NCBI RefSeq assembly: GCF_036983985.1
Contig: NZ_JALAHQ010000001.1
Coordinates: forward strand, 1 to 64,000
DNA from: Alishewanella metallidurans
GTDB lineage: Bacteria > Pseudomonadota > Gammaproteobacteria > Enterobacterales > Alteromonadaceae
Direction of reading: 5' to 3'
DNA length: 64,000 bases
A model generated the notes under the pieces. The model was not told the origin of the DNA. It saw nothing but the letters and a program-made list of their open reading frames with translations, and did not search any database. Below, piece after piece: positions 6,504 to 14,200 of the stretch. The translations under genes were made by a program, and so were the position numbers. Within the stretch, counting starts at the first letter, position 1; every line of letters begins with the position of its first letter.

Positions 6504-6600
6504 CTGTGCCAGTTACCTGTTAGGGGATGATCAACATTTTTGGATGGTAGAGTTTCACCGCGTTATTCAGGGCCTGTGTTATCCATATTAGGCGAGTAGC

Positions 6601-7053
6601 ATGAACATAAAAAATAAAATTCCCCCACCTGCTGTCGCGTTATTTTTTGGCGTGGTGATGTGGCTTATATCCGCTGGCATACCAGATTCAGTTAGTACGA
6701 CGAGAATTTTTGGCGTTGCTGTGTGTTTGCTTGTAGGCGCATTTTTTTCATTGGCTGGCATTGCTTCATTTCGCAAAGCCAAGACAACGGTTAATCCCTT
6801 AAAACCTAATCTTGCTACAACATTGGTAGTGTCCGGGATATTCAGCGTGTCACGCAACCCTATGTATGTAGGTATAACCTTTATTTTGTTAGCATGGTCT
6901 ATATATTTAGGGGTAGTGTGGGCGCTGTTGGGTGTTATTGGTTTTGTTATTTTTATTAACCAATTTCAAGTGATCCCAGAAGAAAAGGTAATGTTGGCTT
7001 TGTTCGGTGAAGAATACGTCAGCTATTCAAAGAGAGTGAGACGTTGGCTATGA
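6601..7053 (+). CDS. Isoprenylcysteine methyltransferase/PEMT-like membrane protein, 150 aa
   Basis: The protein has four hydrophobic helices. The C-terminal half carries the signature of the ICMT/phospholipid methyltransferase-like family: SRNPMYVG at residues 84-91, paired glutamates EE at 127-128, and the FGEEYVSYSKRVRRW close. Members use S-adenosylmethionine to methylate lipids or lipid-like substrates, and the bacterial substrate is generally unknown. AGGCGAG lies just upstream. It sits in the decayed end of the integron array: the 97 bases before it and the bases after it hold no clear attC. Confidence 0.8.
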   Translation: MNIKNKIPPPAVALFFGVVMWLISAGIPDSVSTTRIFGVAVCLLVGAFFSLAGIASFRKAKTTVNPLKPNLATTLVVSGIFSVSRNPMYVGITFILLAWSIYLGVVWALLGVIGFVIFINQFQVIPEEKVMLALFGEEYVSYSKRVRRWL

Positions 7054-7096
7054 CGCGCAGCTTGTGCTGCAAATTGTTGTTATTTAGGATGCTTTT

Positions 7097-7243
7097 ATGA
7101 AGGCAACATGCAGGCCTATAATTAGAAAGATGAGAATTTCGTTTCTACCCATGGTTTCACTACTTTTTATGAATACTCTTATGGCATGTGCGCACCACCA
7201 GCGTACCAAAATTGGGGATCCTGAAAGTTTCTTCAGAAAATGA
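7097..7243 (+). CDS. Possible tiny lipoprotein, 48 aa (fragment?)
   Basis: After a TTAGGA ribosome site the frame gives a basic start, a hydrophobic stretch and LMAC followed by AHHQ, which is a credible lipobox near residues 28-31. Only about 17 residues follow the cysteine. It may be a real small lipoprotein or the 5' remnant of a longer gene broken during decay of the array. No homologue is recognised, and composition alone cannot prove it is translated. Confidence 0.35.
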   Translation: MKATCRPIIRKMRISFLPMVSLLFMNTLMACAHHQRTKIGDPESFFRK

Positions 7244-7252
7244 TTTAAAAGA

Positions 7253-7332
7253 TTCAAAACAAGATAATATCGTGCGCACCCTAGGCCGATAGCCGGCATG
7301 CACGAATTGTTCGCTCGGTTGCTAAGCGTTAG
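7253..7332 (+). repeat. Degenerate attC-like site at the end of the array
   Basis: The right border CTAAGCGTTAG is intact, and an inner stem TCGTGC/GCACGA is present, but the left border (CAAAACAAGATAAT) no longer matches RYYYAAC. The next gene starts 9 bases later, as in the other cassettes. I read this as a decayed attC, probably no longer functional. Confidence 0.45.
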
Positions 7333-7341
7333 GCAGATATA

Positions 7342-7617
7342 ATGGATCAGAAAGGTTTAAGGCCAATCGCAATATTTGAGGCATTAAAAGGCGTGCTGGC
7401 ACTATTGGTTGGCCTGGGCATGCATGAGATGTCGAACGACAGCATTCAGCAAGGTGCTGAATATTTGGTTTCACACTTACATTTAAATCCTGCAAGTCAC
7501 TATCCCAGTATATTCATCAGCTCAGTTGGTAAGCTTGACAGCTCAAATATTGAAGTTAAGTTTTCAGAAAATAATGCTGGTTATGTCGCGGTATTTGACG
7601 ATGTGAAAAGTGCCTAA
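7342..7617 (+). CDS. DUF2127-family protein, C-terminally truncated, 91 aa
   Basis: Residues 3-65 (KGLRPIAIFEALKG, a helix with LALLVGLG, then the HLHLNPASHYPSIF segment) match the start of DUF2127 membrane proteins. Those proteins normally run to about 140-170 residues and carry further transmembrane helices. Here the homology stops after residue 65, and a short unrelated polar tail leads to the stop. The stop lies in GCCTAAC, which looks like an attC left border, so truncation by cassette formation or recombination is plausible. The function of DUF2127 is unknown. Confidence 0.65.
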   Translation: MDQKGLRPIAIFEALKGVLALLVGLGMHEMSNDSIQQGAEYLVSHLHLNPASHYPSIFISSVGKLDSSNIEVKFSENNAGYVAVFDDVKSA

Positions 7618-7730
7618 CCAAGAGATACAAGCTGAGGGTAGCTTGGCTTAATTTATTGGTGAGATGTTTCGCTGGTAATATGGCGTTGTTACCCTAGTAT
7701 AAGAATTTAATGCGAAAAATAGGAATAATA

Positions 7731-8570
7731 ATGAATTTCAGAACAGTTTTTGTGCTGTTAAGTTTGGCGTTTCTGGCGTCGTGTAGCGCGTTAATCAGTG
7801 ATAATACCGGCAAGAGAACGCAATCTAGTAGCCTTATCGATTTTCTCTACCCTAATTCACAAAGCCGTGCTGAGCATAAGCCTGAAATACCGCTATTAAC
7901 CTTGCCGGTTAAAGTTGGCGTGGCCTTTGTGCCGAATAATAATAAATATAACACCGGCATTAACAACAAAGATCAGCTTGAATTGCTGGAAAAGGTGAAG
8001 AAAGCATTTGTTAAGTACGATTATATTGATCGTATTGAAATAATACCCAGCACTTATTTAGCTGGTGGCGATGGTTTTGCAACGTTAGAGCAAGTAGGGC
8101 GGTTGTATGATGTTGATATTATGGCGTTGGTGTCGTATGACCAAGTAAGCCAATCGCTGGAAAATAATGCCGCGTTACTTTATTGGACCATCGTGGGCAT
8201 GTATCTTATTCCGGGTAACGACAACTCGGTGCAAACCTTTGTTGATACAGCGGTGTTTGATATAAAAAGTAAAAAGCTGCTGTTTAGGGCTCCGGGTATT
8301 AGTAAGCTTGAAAAAAGAACAACCGCAGTAAGTATTGATAGTGTGTTGTCGGAAAAGTCGCTTGAGGGCTTTAGTTTGGCTGTTGCTGATATGACCACAA
8401 ATTTAGATGCTGAACTGGCGCAATTTAAGCGAAGAGTAAAAGAAGAAAATATTGCCAAAGTAGAGCAACGTGACGGTTATAGTGGTGGTTCAAGTGGCCA
8501 ATACTTTTTAACGTTGCTACTAATTATGTTTTTTGCCAAGTTAGGCTTAGGCAATAGTCGCCGAGAATAG
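7731..8570 (+). CDS. Rhombotarget-type lipoprotein with GlyGly-CTERM-like tail, 279 aa
   Basis: The lipoprotein signal peptide ends in LASC (Cys near residue 18). The middle domain (about residues 60-235) has the nucleotide-free alpha/beta look of the rhombotarget lipoprotein family. The C-terminus is a sorting signal: GGSSG, a hydrophobic helix (FLTLLLIMFFA), then a basic end NSRRE. Proteins with such tails are thought to be cut by rhombosortase, an intramembrane protease. The protein would be held in the membrane and then processed for display or secretion by the type II pathway. No rhombosortase gene lies in the window. The second ATG is chosen because AGGA sits 6 bases before it. Confidence 0.72.
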   Translation: MNFRTVFVLLSLAFLASCSALISDNTGKRTQSSSLIDFLYPNSQSRAEHKPEIPLLTLPVKVGVAFVPNNNKYNTGINNKDQLELLEKVKKAFVKYDYIDRIEIIPSTYLAGGDGFATLEQVGRLYDVDIMALVSYDQVSQSLENNAALLYWTIVGMYLIPGNDNSVQTFVDTAVFDIKSKKLLFRAPGISKLEKRTTAVSIDSVLSEKSLEGFSLAVADMTTNLDAELAQFKRRVKEENIAKVEQRDGYSGGSSGQYFLTLLLIMFFAKLGLGNSRRE

Positions 8571-8613
8571 CCAGTAGGTTGCAGGTTTTATTTCACTTTA
8601 AAAGGACGTTTTA

Positions 8614-9141
8614 GTGTCGGCATTGCATGATGATTATTTGGTTTATGTGAAAGAACATGAATTAAGCGCATTTTCAAAAATTAAAAAACTGGTTTGGCTG
8701 TTAACTAAAACGACATTTCCAATTGTACTGTTTTATCGGCTTGCGCATCATAACGTAAGCCTAGTCAGATATTTATCTATTCCTGTGTATAAAATTGTGC
8801 GAATTATATCGGGTGTACAAATTCCTCGCGGCACGATTATTGGTAAGGGCCTGTTTTTACCTCATTTCGGTATGATAGTGCTAAATAAAAAAGCCGTGTA
8901 TGGTGAATTTTTAACGATTTATCACGGCGTAACCGTTGGTGCCAAAGGCGGTGCTAGCGGCGATGTTAAAAGCCCGGTTATTGGCAATAACGTGCGGCTA
9001 TCAACGGGGTCTATAATCTTAGGTGATGTTATCATTGGCGACAATGCAACAATAGGCGCTGGCGCTGTTGTGGTTAAAAGTATTCCGGCCAATTGCATTG
9101 CTGTGGGTAACCCCGCAAAACCGTTGGCGGTAACATTGTAA
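8614..9141 (+). CDS. Serine acetyltransferase-like hexapeptide-repeat protein, 175 aa
   Basis: A helical N-terminus (about residues 1-70) is followed by a left-handed beta-helix built from hexapeptide repeats: IPRGTIIGKG, a stretch with YHGVTVGAKG, VIGNNVRLSTGSIILGDVIIGDNATIGAGAVV. It ends with NCIAVGNPAKPL, typical of the CysE/LbH acyltransferase family. The catalytic His is probably in ITIYHGVT-like context (IYHGVTVG). The protein is shorter than biosynthetic CysE (about 270), so it more likely acylates a sugar or other small molecule. GTG start with AAAGGA 8 bases upstream. Confidence 0.8.
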   Translation: MSALHDDYLVYVKEHELSAFSKIKKLVWLLTKTTFPIVLFYRLAHHNVSLVRYLSIPVYKIVRIISGVQIPRGTIIGKGLFLPHFGMIVLNKKAVYGEFLTIYHGVTVGAKGGASGDVKSPVIGNNVRLSTGSIILGDVIIGDNATIGAGAVVVKSIPANCIAVGNPAKPLAVTL

Positions 9142-9216
9142 TTGAGCGGCTAATCGCGTTGGTCTAGTTATATAGCGTGCGCTTTGCTTAACACACCGAT
9201 AAAAACTAGGCTTAGC

Positions 9217-10299
9217 ATGTTATTAATACTCACTTTTTTTACGCTGTTTCTTCTTCTCGCTACCTTGTTGCCGTTATCGCGGCAAACACATTGGTTTATT
9301 CGCGGTTTCGATTTTCCGCGCTTGCAGTTTGCGCTGTTAGCTATTGTGGTGTTAATTAGCTCGGTTATTGTTCTTGATCTGCACATGTTGCTTAGCCAAG
9401 CCCTGATTGTAACGTGCGCGCTATGCTTAGCCTGGCAGCTTTGGTGGATTTTACCTTATACGTTGTTATGGCCAAAAGAGGTGAAAGCGGCTGGTCATAC
9501 TGATGTCAGCAAACAGCTGACTATTCTTACATCAAATGTGCTGACACCGAATCGTAATGCTGGCGCATTGATTGCCTTAGTTAAACAATACCAGCCTGAT
9601 GTTTTAGTTACCCTAGAGTCAGATCAGTGGTGGGAAGATGAATTGACGGTATTAGAATCTGAGATGCCCTACAGCGTGAAATGTCCACTGGACAACCTTT
9701 ATGGTATGCATGTTTTTTCGCGCTTACCTTTAACGGAGCGAGAGGTTTGTTATTTTATTGAAGACGATGTGCCGTCGATAGATGTTTTAGTTGAGCTGCG
9801 CTGCAAAGAGACAGTTCGCATGCATTGTTTACACCCTGCACCGCCTAGCCCAACTGAAAACGCGGAATCTGCAGAACGTGATGCAGAATTGGTTATTGTG
9901 GCTCAAAGTATTGCGGATACGGAGCAGCCGGTAATTGTAACGGGTGATCTTAATGACGTGGCGTGGTCGGCCACAACTCGGTTATTTCGCAAAATAAGTG
10001 GCTTGTTAGACCCCCGCGTTGGCCGTGGTATGTTTAATACATTTCACGCTGACTATCCCTTTGTGCGTTGGCCTTTAGACCACTTATTTCACAGTCGACA
10101 TTTTACCTTGCAGGCAATTCAACGGTTACCGTCAATAGGTTCAGATCATTTTCCGTTGCTAACAACGCTTTGCTTTACGCCGAAAAAAGGCGCTAGCCAG
10201 CAAGCGATACAAGCTGACCGGTCTGAGCACGAGTGGGCAAAACAAATATCTGGCAGCAAGCAGGTAAATAAACACGATGTGCCCAAACCGGGGGCGTAG
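9217..10299 (+). CDS. Membrane-anchored endonuclease/exonuclease/phosphatase-family protein, 360 aa
   Basis: Three N-terminal transmembrane helices (about residues 1-20, 33-52 and 58-78) precede an EEP domain that would lie in the periplasm. EEP motifs are visible: LTSNVLTPN, the TLESDQWW metal-binding Glu, VTGDLNDVAWS and the final GSDHFPL. The family covers phosphodiesterases, sphingomyelinases and DNases, and this membrane-anchored group has no settled substrate. An upstream TTG at 9184 would extend the protein by 11 residues. The ATG at 9217 with AGG 6 bases before it is preferred. Confidence 0.78.
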   Translation: MLLILTFFTLFLLLATLLPLSRQTHWFIRGFDFPRLQFALLAIVVLISSVIVLDLHMLLSQALIVTCALCLAWQLWWILPYTLLWPKEVKAAGHTDVSKQLTILTSNVLTPNRNAGALIALVKQYQPDVLVTLESDQWWEDELTVLESEMPYSVKCPLDNLYGMHVFSRLPLTEREVCYFIEDDVPSIDVLVELRCKETVRMHCLHPAPPSPTENAESAERDAELVIVAQSIADTEQPVIVTGDLNDVAWSATTRLFRKISGLLDPRVGRGMFNTFHADYPFVRWPLDHLFHSRHFTLQAIQRLPSIGSDHFPLLTTLCFTPKKGASQQAIQADRSEHEWAKQISGSKQVNKHDVPKPGA

Positions 10300-10324
10300 C
10301 ACGAGATCACGAGGTGTTAATTAA

Positions 10325-11395
10325 ATGGACAAGCTGCAACAACAGCCAGAGCCTTTAACCTTACTAAGCCAGGTGTCGGGGTTATCGCCAGCTTACTTTG
10401 GTATGGTAATGGCTACCGGCATTGTGTCGCTAGCCGCACACCTGCTGGACATGCAGGGCGTGGCTAACGGCCTATTTCAATTAAATATTGTCGTTTATAG
10501 CGTACTTTGGTTATTAACCTTGTTACGGGCGTTTCGATACCCACAGCGGTTTTTCAGCGATATGGTTGATCATCTGCGTGGCCCCGGCTTTTTTACTATG
10601 GTGGCGGCGACCGGCATTCTTGGTGGCCAGTTTGTGCTGCTAACGGCAAATTACACTATGGCCACCGCGCTATGGATAGTGGCACTGCTGTTATGGGTTA
10701 GCTTAACCTATACCGTTTTTACCGGTTTTACCGTAAAAGAACATAAGCCTACGCTTGATAAGGGCATAAGTGGTGCATGGTTACTTGCTGTAGTGGCAAC
10801 ACAATCTATCGCCGTGGTCAGTGCGTTGTTGGCCGCTCATGTTAGTCAACCGGGGAAGCTAGAAATGAATTTTCTGGCGTTATCGATGTGGCTATGGGGT
10901 GGCATGTTGTATATCTGGATGATGTCGCTGATTTTTTATCGATATACGTTTTTTACGTTATCGCCCAGTGACTTGTCACCGCCGTATTGGATTAATATGG
11001 GCGCAATGGCAATTTCAACTTTGGCTGGCTCGTTGCTTATTCTTAATGTTTCTGATGCGCCGTACTTGGCCTCGTTATTACCTTTTATCAAAGGCTTTAC
11101 TATTTTTTATTGGGCCACCGGCACCTGGTGGATCCCGATGTTGCTTATTTTGGGCTTTTGGCGCCACGTTTATAAACGTTTTCCGTTAAAATATGACCCG
11201 CTATATTGGGGCGCAGTATTCCCGCTAGGCATGTATGCGGTAAGCACAGATAGAATGAGCGAGGCTATGGGGTTTAGTTTTCTTGCTTTCCTACCGGTTA
11301 GCTTTGTCTATATTGCGCTGGCCGCATGGTTAATAACATTTTTGGGCTTTGTTTTAGACCTAGTGCGGCGCTTGGCTGCGGCTTGGTTGAAATAA
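10325..11395 (+). CDS. TDT-family (tellurite-resistance/C4-dicarboxylate, SLAC1-like) transporter, 356 aa
   Basis: About ten transmembrane helices fill the protein, the usual length for the TDT family. The start LSPAYFGMVMATGIVSLAAH is the family hallmark, and ATGTWWIPMLLILGFWRHVYKRFPLKYDPLYWG is the matching late signature. Relatives are TehA, the malate carrier Mae1 and the SLAC1 anion channels, so the substrate could be a dicarboxylate or a small anion. GAGGTG lies 10 bases before the ATG. The gene stands in the same direction as its neighbours but with no obvious functional link to them. Confidence 0.85.
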   Translation: MDKLQQQPEPLTLLSQVSGLSPAYFGMVMATGIVSLAAHLLDMQGVANGLFQLNIVVYSVLWLLTLLRAFRYPQRFFSDMVDHLRGPGFFTMVAATGILGGQFVLLTANYTMATALWIVALLLWVSLTYTVFTGFTVKEHKPTLDKGISGAWLLAVVATQSIAVVSALLAAHVSQPGKLEMNFLALSMWLWGGMLYIWMMSLIFYRYTFFTLSPSDLSPPYWINMGAMAISTLAGSLLILNVSDAPYLASLLPFIKGFTIFYWATGTWWIPMLLILGFWRHVYKRFPLKYDPLYWGAVFPLGMYAVSTDRMSEAMGFSFLAFLPVSFVYIALAAWLITFLGFVLDLVRRLAAAWLK

Positions 11396-11436
11396 TACGG
11401 CTGGCGTATACCAGACAATGATAACGAGGCGTACTG

Positions 11437-11781
11437 ATGCACCCCATTTTAATTTCTATCGGGTTACTTATTATCAGCAATGTATTTATGACGTTTGCTT
11501 GGTATGCGCATTTAAAAGAGCTGAATAATAAACCCTGGATTATTGCTGCCTTTGTTAGCTGGGGTATTGCGCTGTTGGAATACCTGTTCCAAGTGCCGGC
11601 CAATCGTATTGGCTTTACCGTACTATCGGTTGGACAATTAAAGATTATTCAAGAGGTTATTACACTATCGGTGTTTATCCCATTTTCGGTTATGTACCTT
11701 AAAGAACCATTAAAACTCGATTATTTGTGGGCAGGTATTTGCTTGTGTGGCGCAGTGTATTTTATGTTTCGTGGCAATTAA
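11437..11781 (+). CDS. DUF486 (DMT-like) small membrane protein, 114 aa
   Basis: Four transmembrane helices give a small multidrug-resistance-like topology. Segments MTFAWYAHLK, WGIALLEYLFQVPANRIG and QLKIIQEVITL are strongly conserved in the DUF486 family. Its members resemble half-size DMT transporters and may work as dimers, but no substrate is known. ACGAGG lies about 9 bases upstream of the ATG. Confidence 0.87.
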   Translation: MHPILISIGLLIISNVFMTFAWYAHLKELNNKPWIIAAFVSWGIALLEYLFQVPANRIGFTVLSVGQLKIIQEVITLSVFIPFSVMYLKEPLKLDYLWAGICLCGAVYFMFRGN

Positions 11782-11862
11782 TGCTAGGTAGCAATGTTTT
11801 CGCCGTGTTTGGTACGGCTGCTAGTATTAGCACTGAACAACATCAGTTAAATAGAGGGCACG

Positions 11863-12450
11863 ATGACGCAGGCTACTAAGTTACTTAGCGAGGTACGCGA
11901 TTGCACACTATGCGCCAAATTTTTACCGCTTGAGCCAAAACCTATTTTACAGTGGCAGCCACAAGCGCGTATTTTAATTGCTGGGCAAGCGCCAGGGCGT
12001 AAAGCGCATGATGCTGGCGTGCCATTTCATGATGCAAGCGGTGCTAGGTTACGAGCTTGGTTAGGTATATCGGCAGAGGTGTTTTATAACCCCCAATGCG
12101 TGGCTATTTTACCTATGGGTTTTTGCTTCCCAGGCACGGGAAAATCGGGTGACTTACCGCCACGACCAGAGTGCGCGCCGGCATGGCGTGAACAGTTATT
12201 ACAGCCACTAACGCAATTAAAGTTAACCTTAGTCATTGGTGGGTATGCACAGGCCTATCATTTACCTGATGCGGCAAAAACGGTGACTGAACGGGTAAAA
12301 GCGTGGCAAGAATATTGGCCAGAAATAGTACCTTTACCACATCCCAGCCCACGGAATAATATGTGGCTACGGCGTAACCCTTGGTTTGAACAAGAGTTAC
12401 TGCCGAAGCTGCAAGCGAGGGTTGCAGCAGTCTTGAGTAGCAAAAACTAA
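11863..12450 (+). CDS. Uracil-DNA-glycosylase-superfamily protein, 195 aa
   Basis: The single domain has the UDG-like motifs: an N-terminal CTLCAKF cysteine pair, motif A GQAPGRKAHDAGVPFHDASG at about residues 46-65, and a late HPSPRN motif that fits motif B. CxxC near the start recalls the iron-sulfur-containing family 4 enzymes, but the remaining two cysteines of such a cluster are not obvious. It probably acts on damaged bases or belongs to the COG1573-like group with uncertain activity. The gene converges on the next one, with a hairpin between them. Confidence 0.78.
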   Translation: MTQATKLLSEVRDCTLCAKFLPLEPKPILQWQPQARILIAGQAPGRKAHDAGVPFHDASGARLRAWLGISAEVFYNPQCVAILPMGFCFPGTGKSGDLPPRPECAPAWREQLLQPLTQLKLTLVIGGYAQAYHLPDAAKTVTERVKAWQEYWPEIVPLPHPSPRNNMWLRRNPWFEQELLPKLQARVAAVLSSKN

Positions 12451-12467
12451 AAACTGCCTAAAGCTTA

Positions 12468-12489
12468 TAACGAACCAATTAGTTCGTTA
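12468..12489. terminator. Hairpin between converging genes, possible bidirectional terminator
   Basis: TAACGAAC and GTTCGTTA form an 8-bp stem around a 6-base loop. AAAGC and GCTTT flank it and could extend the pairing. The right arm includes the stop codon of the leftward gene. The T tracts are short, so termination strength is uncertain. Confidence 0.5.
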
Positions 12490-13437
12490 GTTTGCTTTAA
12501 GTTGTAAGTTAGCAAATTCAATAAAGGCTTCTGGTGAGCTTAATTGTAATAACAACTCACCACTTTGTACTTTGGCAAACTCCAATGGTTCGGCAAAATT
12601 AAAGCTTAATTTTAGTTTTTCTGGTTTGGTGACAAACTCCGCCAGTGCGTCTTTCATTTGCTGTGGCAAGGGTTCTAACATCGAAATGTTCAGTAGTGCC
12701 ATGCCTTTTATTGCATCCAAATCAGGCGTTTGGCCTTGCTCTGCGGTCATGGCTAAGGTGCGTTCTATAAAACCGTTGTTTTCAATAGACAGCTCGCCAT
12801 TACTTAGTGCAGCAGTAATTAGTTTAGCCATAATTTGTTCGGCGTAACCTTCGTCGTTTACTATTGCCTGCTGTTGTTCTGGCGACAATGCAGAGAACTC
12901 TCGCATATACTGCCAAAACTGCTGCATTTGGGCAAAAGTGAAGTCGTAGCCAAGGCTAAACTCATCGTTAATACGGGTTTGTTGCTTAAACAGCAACGTG
13001 CCATTATCTTTGTATTCGTAGCTGTAGTCGCCATGCAACGCTAAACTTTTTACAAAGTCACTCGCATCTGGTGGTAACATTTGCAGTGCTGCGTCTGTCG
13101 CTTTTGCGCCACTAAAGTGCATACTGCCTTTGTCAGACAGTTTGCGCGGGTTAACATCTTTGGCGGTTATAAGCTCGATCGTAGCAACACTGCCTAGTTC
13201 TGCTACTGAGACATCTAAACCGCTAATGCTATAGGTGGACGTAAGCACGTTAGCTGAAACAGCTTGATAAGACATAGAAATTAATGGCATTTCGCCATTA
13301 GCAGCCATATTGCGATAGCTTTGATTTGCTTGTTCTAATTGTTGTTTAATGGCATTTTCGGCCTGAGTATTGGCATAATATACGCCACCCGCGGCAACTG
13401 CGGCTATTACCACCAATGCTATCACTGACTTATTCAT
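12487..13437 (-). CDS. Membrane-anchored periplasmic protein, DUF945-like, 316 aa
   Basis: One N-terminal transmembrane anchor (about residues 5-22) is followed by a large periplasmic part with no cysteines. The start NKSVIALVVIAAVAAGGVYY and the long alternating beta segments recall the DUF945 (YdgA-like) family. YdgA is about 500 residues, so this is a shorter relative if the match holds. No catalytic motif is visible. The gene stands alone, converging with the glycosylase-like gene and diverging from the channel gene. Confidence 0.6.
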   Translation of the reverse strand: MNKSVIALVVIAAVAAGGVYYANTQAENAIKQQLEQANQSYRNMAANGEMPLISMSYQAVSANVLTSTYSISGLDVSVAELGSVATIELITAKDVNPRKLSDKGSMHFSGAKATDAALQMLPPDASDFVKSLALHGDYSYEYKDNGTLLFKQQTRINDEFSLGYDFTFAQMQQFWQYMREFSALSPEQQQAIVNDEGYAEQIMAKLITAALSNGELSIENNGFIERTLAMTAEQGQTPDLDAIKGMALLNISMLEPLPQQMKDALAEFVTKPEKLKLSFNFAEPLEFAKVQSGELLLQLSSPEAFIEFANLQLKAN

Positions 13438-13554
13438 ACTAATCCTTTATCGGTAACTGTTAAAAAAAACGCTAAATGTTAACATAAGCGGCCTAAAGGT
13501 AACAGTAAACTACGCTGATTTTTAACCGCTGTTGTAAGTGTGGGTGCACATAAT

Positions 13555-14187
13555 ATGGAACTGTATTTTCATTGGTTTGATTTACTAGGTATTGCGGTGT
13601 TTGCCGTTTCAGGCACCCTCGCGGCATGGCGTAATCAAATGGACGGGTTTGGCGTTATTGTACTGGCCAGTGTAACTGCCATTGGTGGCGGCACTTTGCG
13701 CGATGTTATTTTAGACCTACCGGTTATCTGGATAAATGATAACTCGTATTTTTATGCCATTGTGGTGGCCGCAGTTGCAACTATTTTATTGGTGCGCAAC
13801 CGCTTAACTATTCCGCATAATACCTTGCAGTTTTTTGATGCACTGGGCTTAGCCTTTTTTGTCATAATGGGCACACAAAAGGCATTAGATCACGGCACAT
13901 CCACTATGGTAGCGATATTGTTAGGTACAATGAGTGGTGTGTGCGGTGGTATGATCCGTGACGTGCTGTGCCGAGAAATACCGATGGTGTTTCGTGGTGA
14001 ATTGTACGCGGTAACCTGCATTGTTGGTGGTGTAGTGTATACCAGTTTATTAGCGTTTGGCGTTAGCCAGCTGGTGGCTATGCTTTGTGGCATGGTGTCG
14101 TTGCTACTGATGCGCCTTGCGGCACTTAAATGGCAAATTACCGTGCCGGTATTTGTAAAACACCATAATGAATTAAATGAGCCTTAA
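13555..14187 (+). CDS. TRIC cation channel/UPF0126 (YicG-like) membrane protein, 210 aa
   Basis: Two internally repeated halves of three helices each carry the family glycine motif: GVIVLASVTAIGGGTLRDVI in the first half and GTMSGVCGGMIRDVL in the second. This is the bacterial TRIC family, some members of which form trimeric K+ or monovalent cation channels. The ATG at 13555 gives the normal N-terminus (MELYFHWFDLLG). A GTG five codons earlier would also be in frame. The stop lies 13 bases before the next gene, so the two may be co-transcribed. Confidence 0.87.
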   Translation: MELYFHWFDLLGIAVFAVSGTLAAWRNQMDGFGVIVLASVTAIGGGTLRDVILDLPVIWINDNSYFYAIVVAAVATILLVRNRLTIPHNTLQFFDALGLAFFVIMGTQKALDHGTSTMVAILLGTMSGVCGGMIRDVLCREIPMVFRGELYAVTCIVGGVVYTSLLAFGVSQLVAMLCGMVSLLLMRLAALKWQITVPVFVKHHNELNEP

Positions 14188-14200
14188 GACAGGACACGCT

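Noticed and set aside
6504..6600. A possible attC with the GCGTTAT near 6560 as its right border
   Set aside because: No matching left border or paired arms can be found before it.
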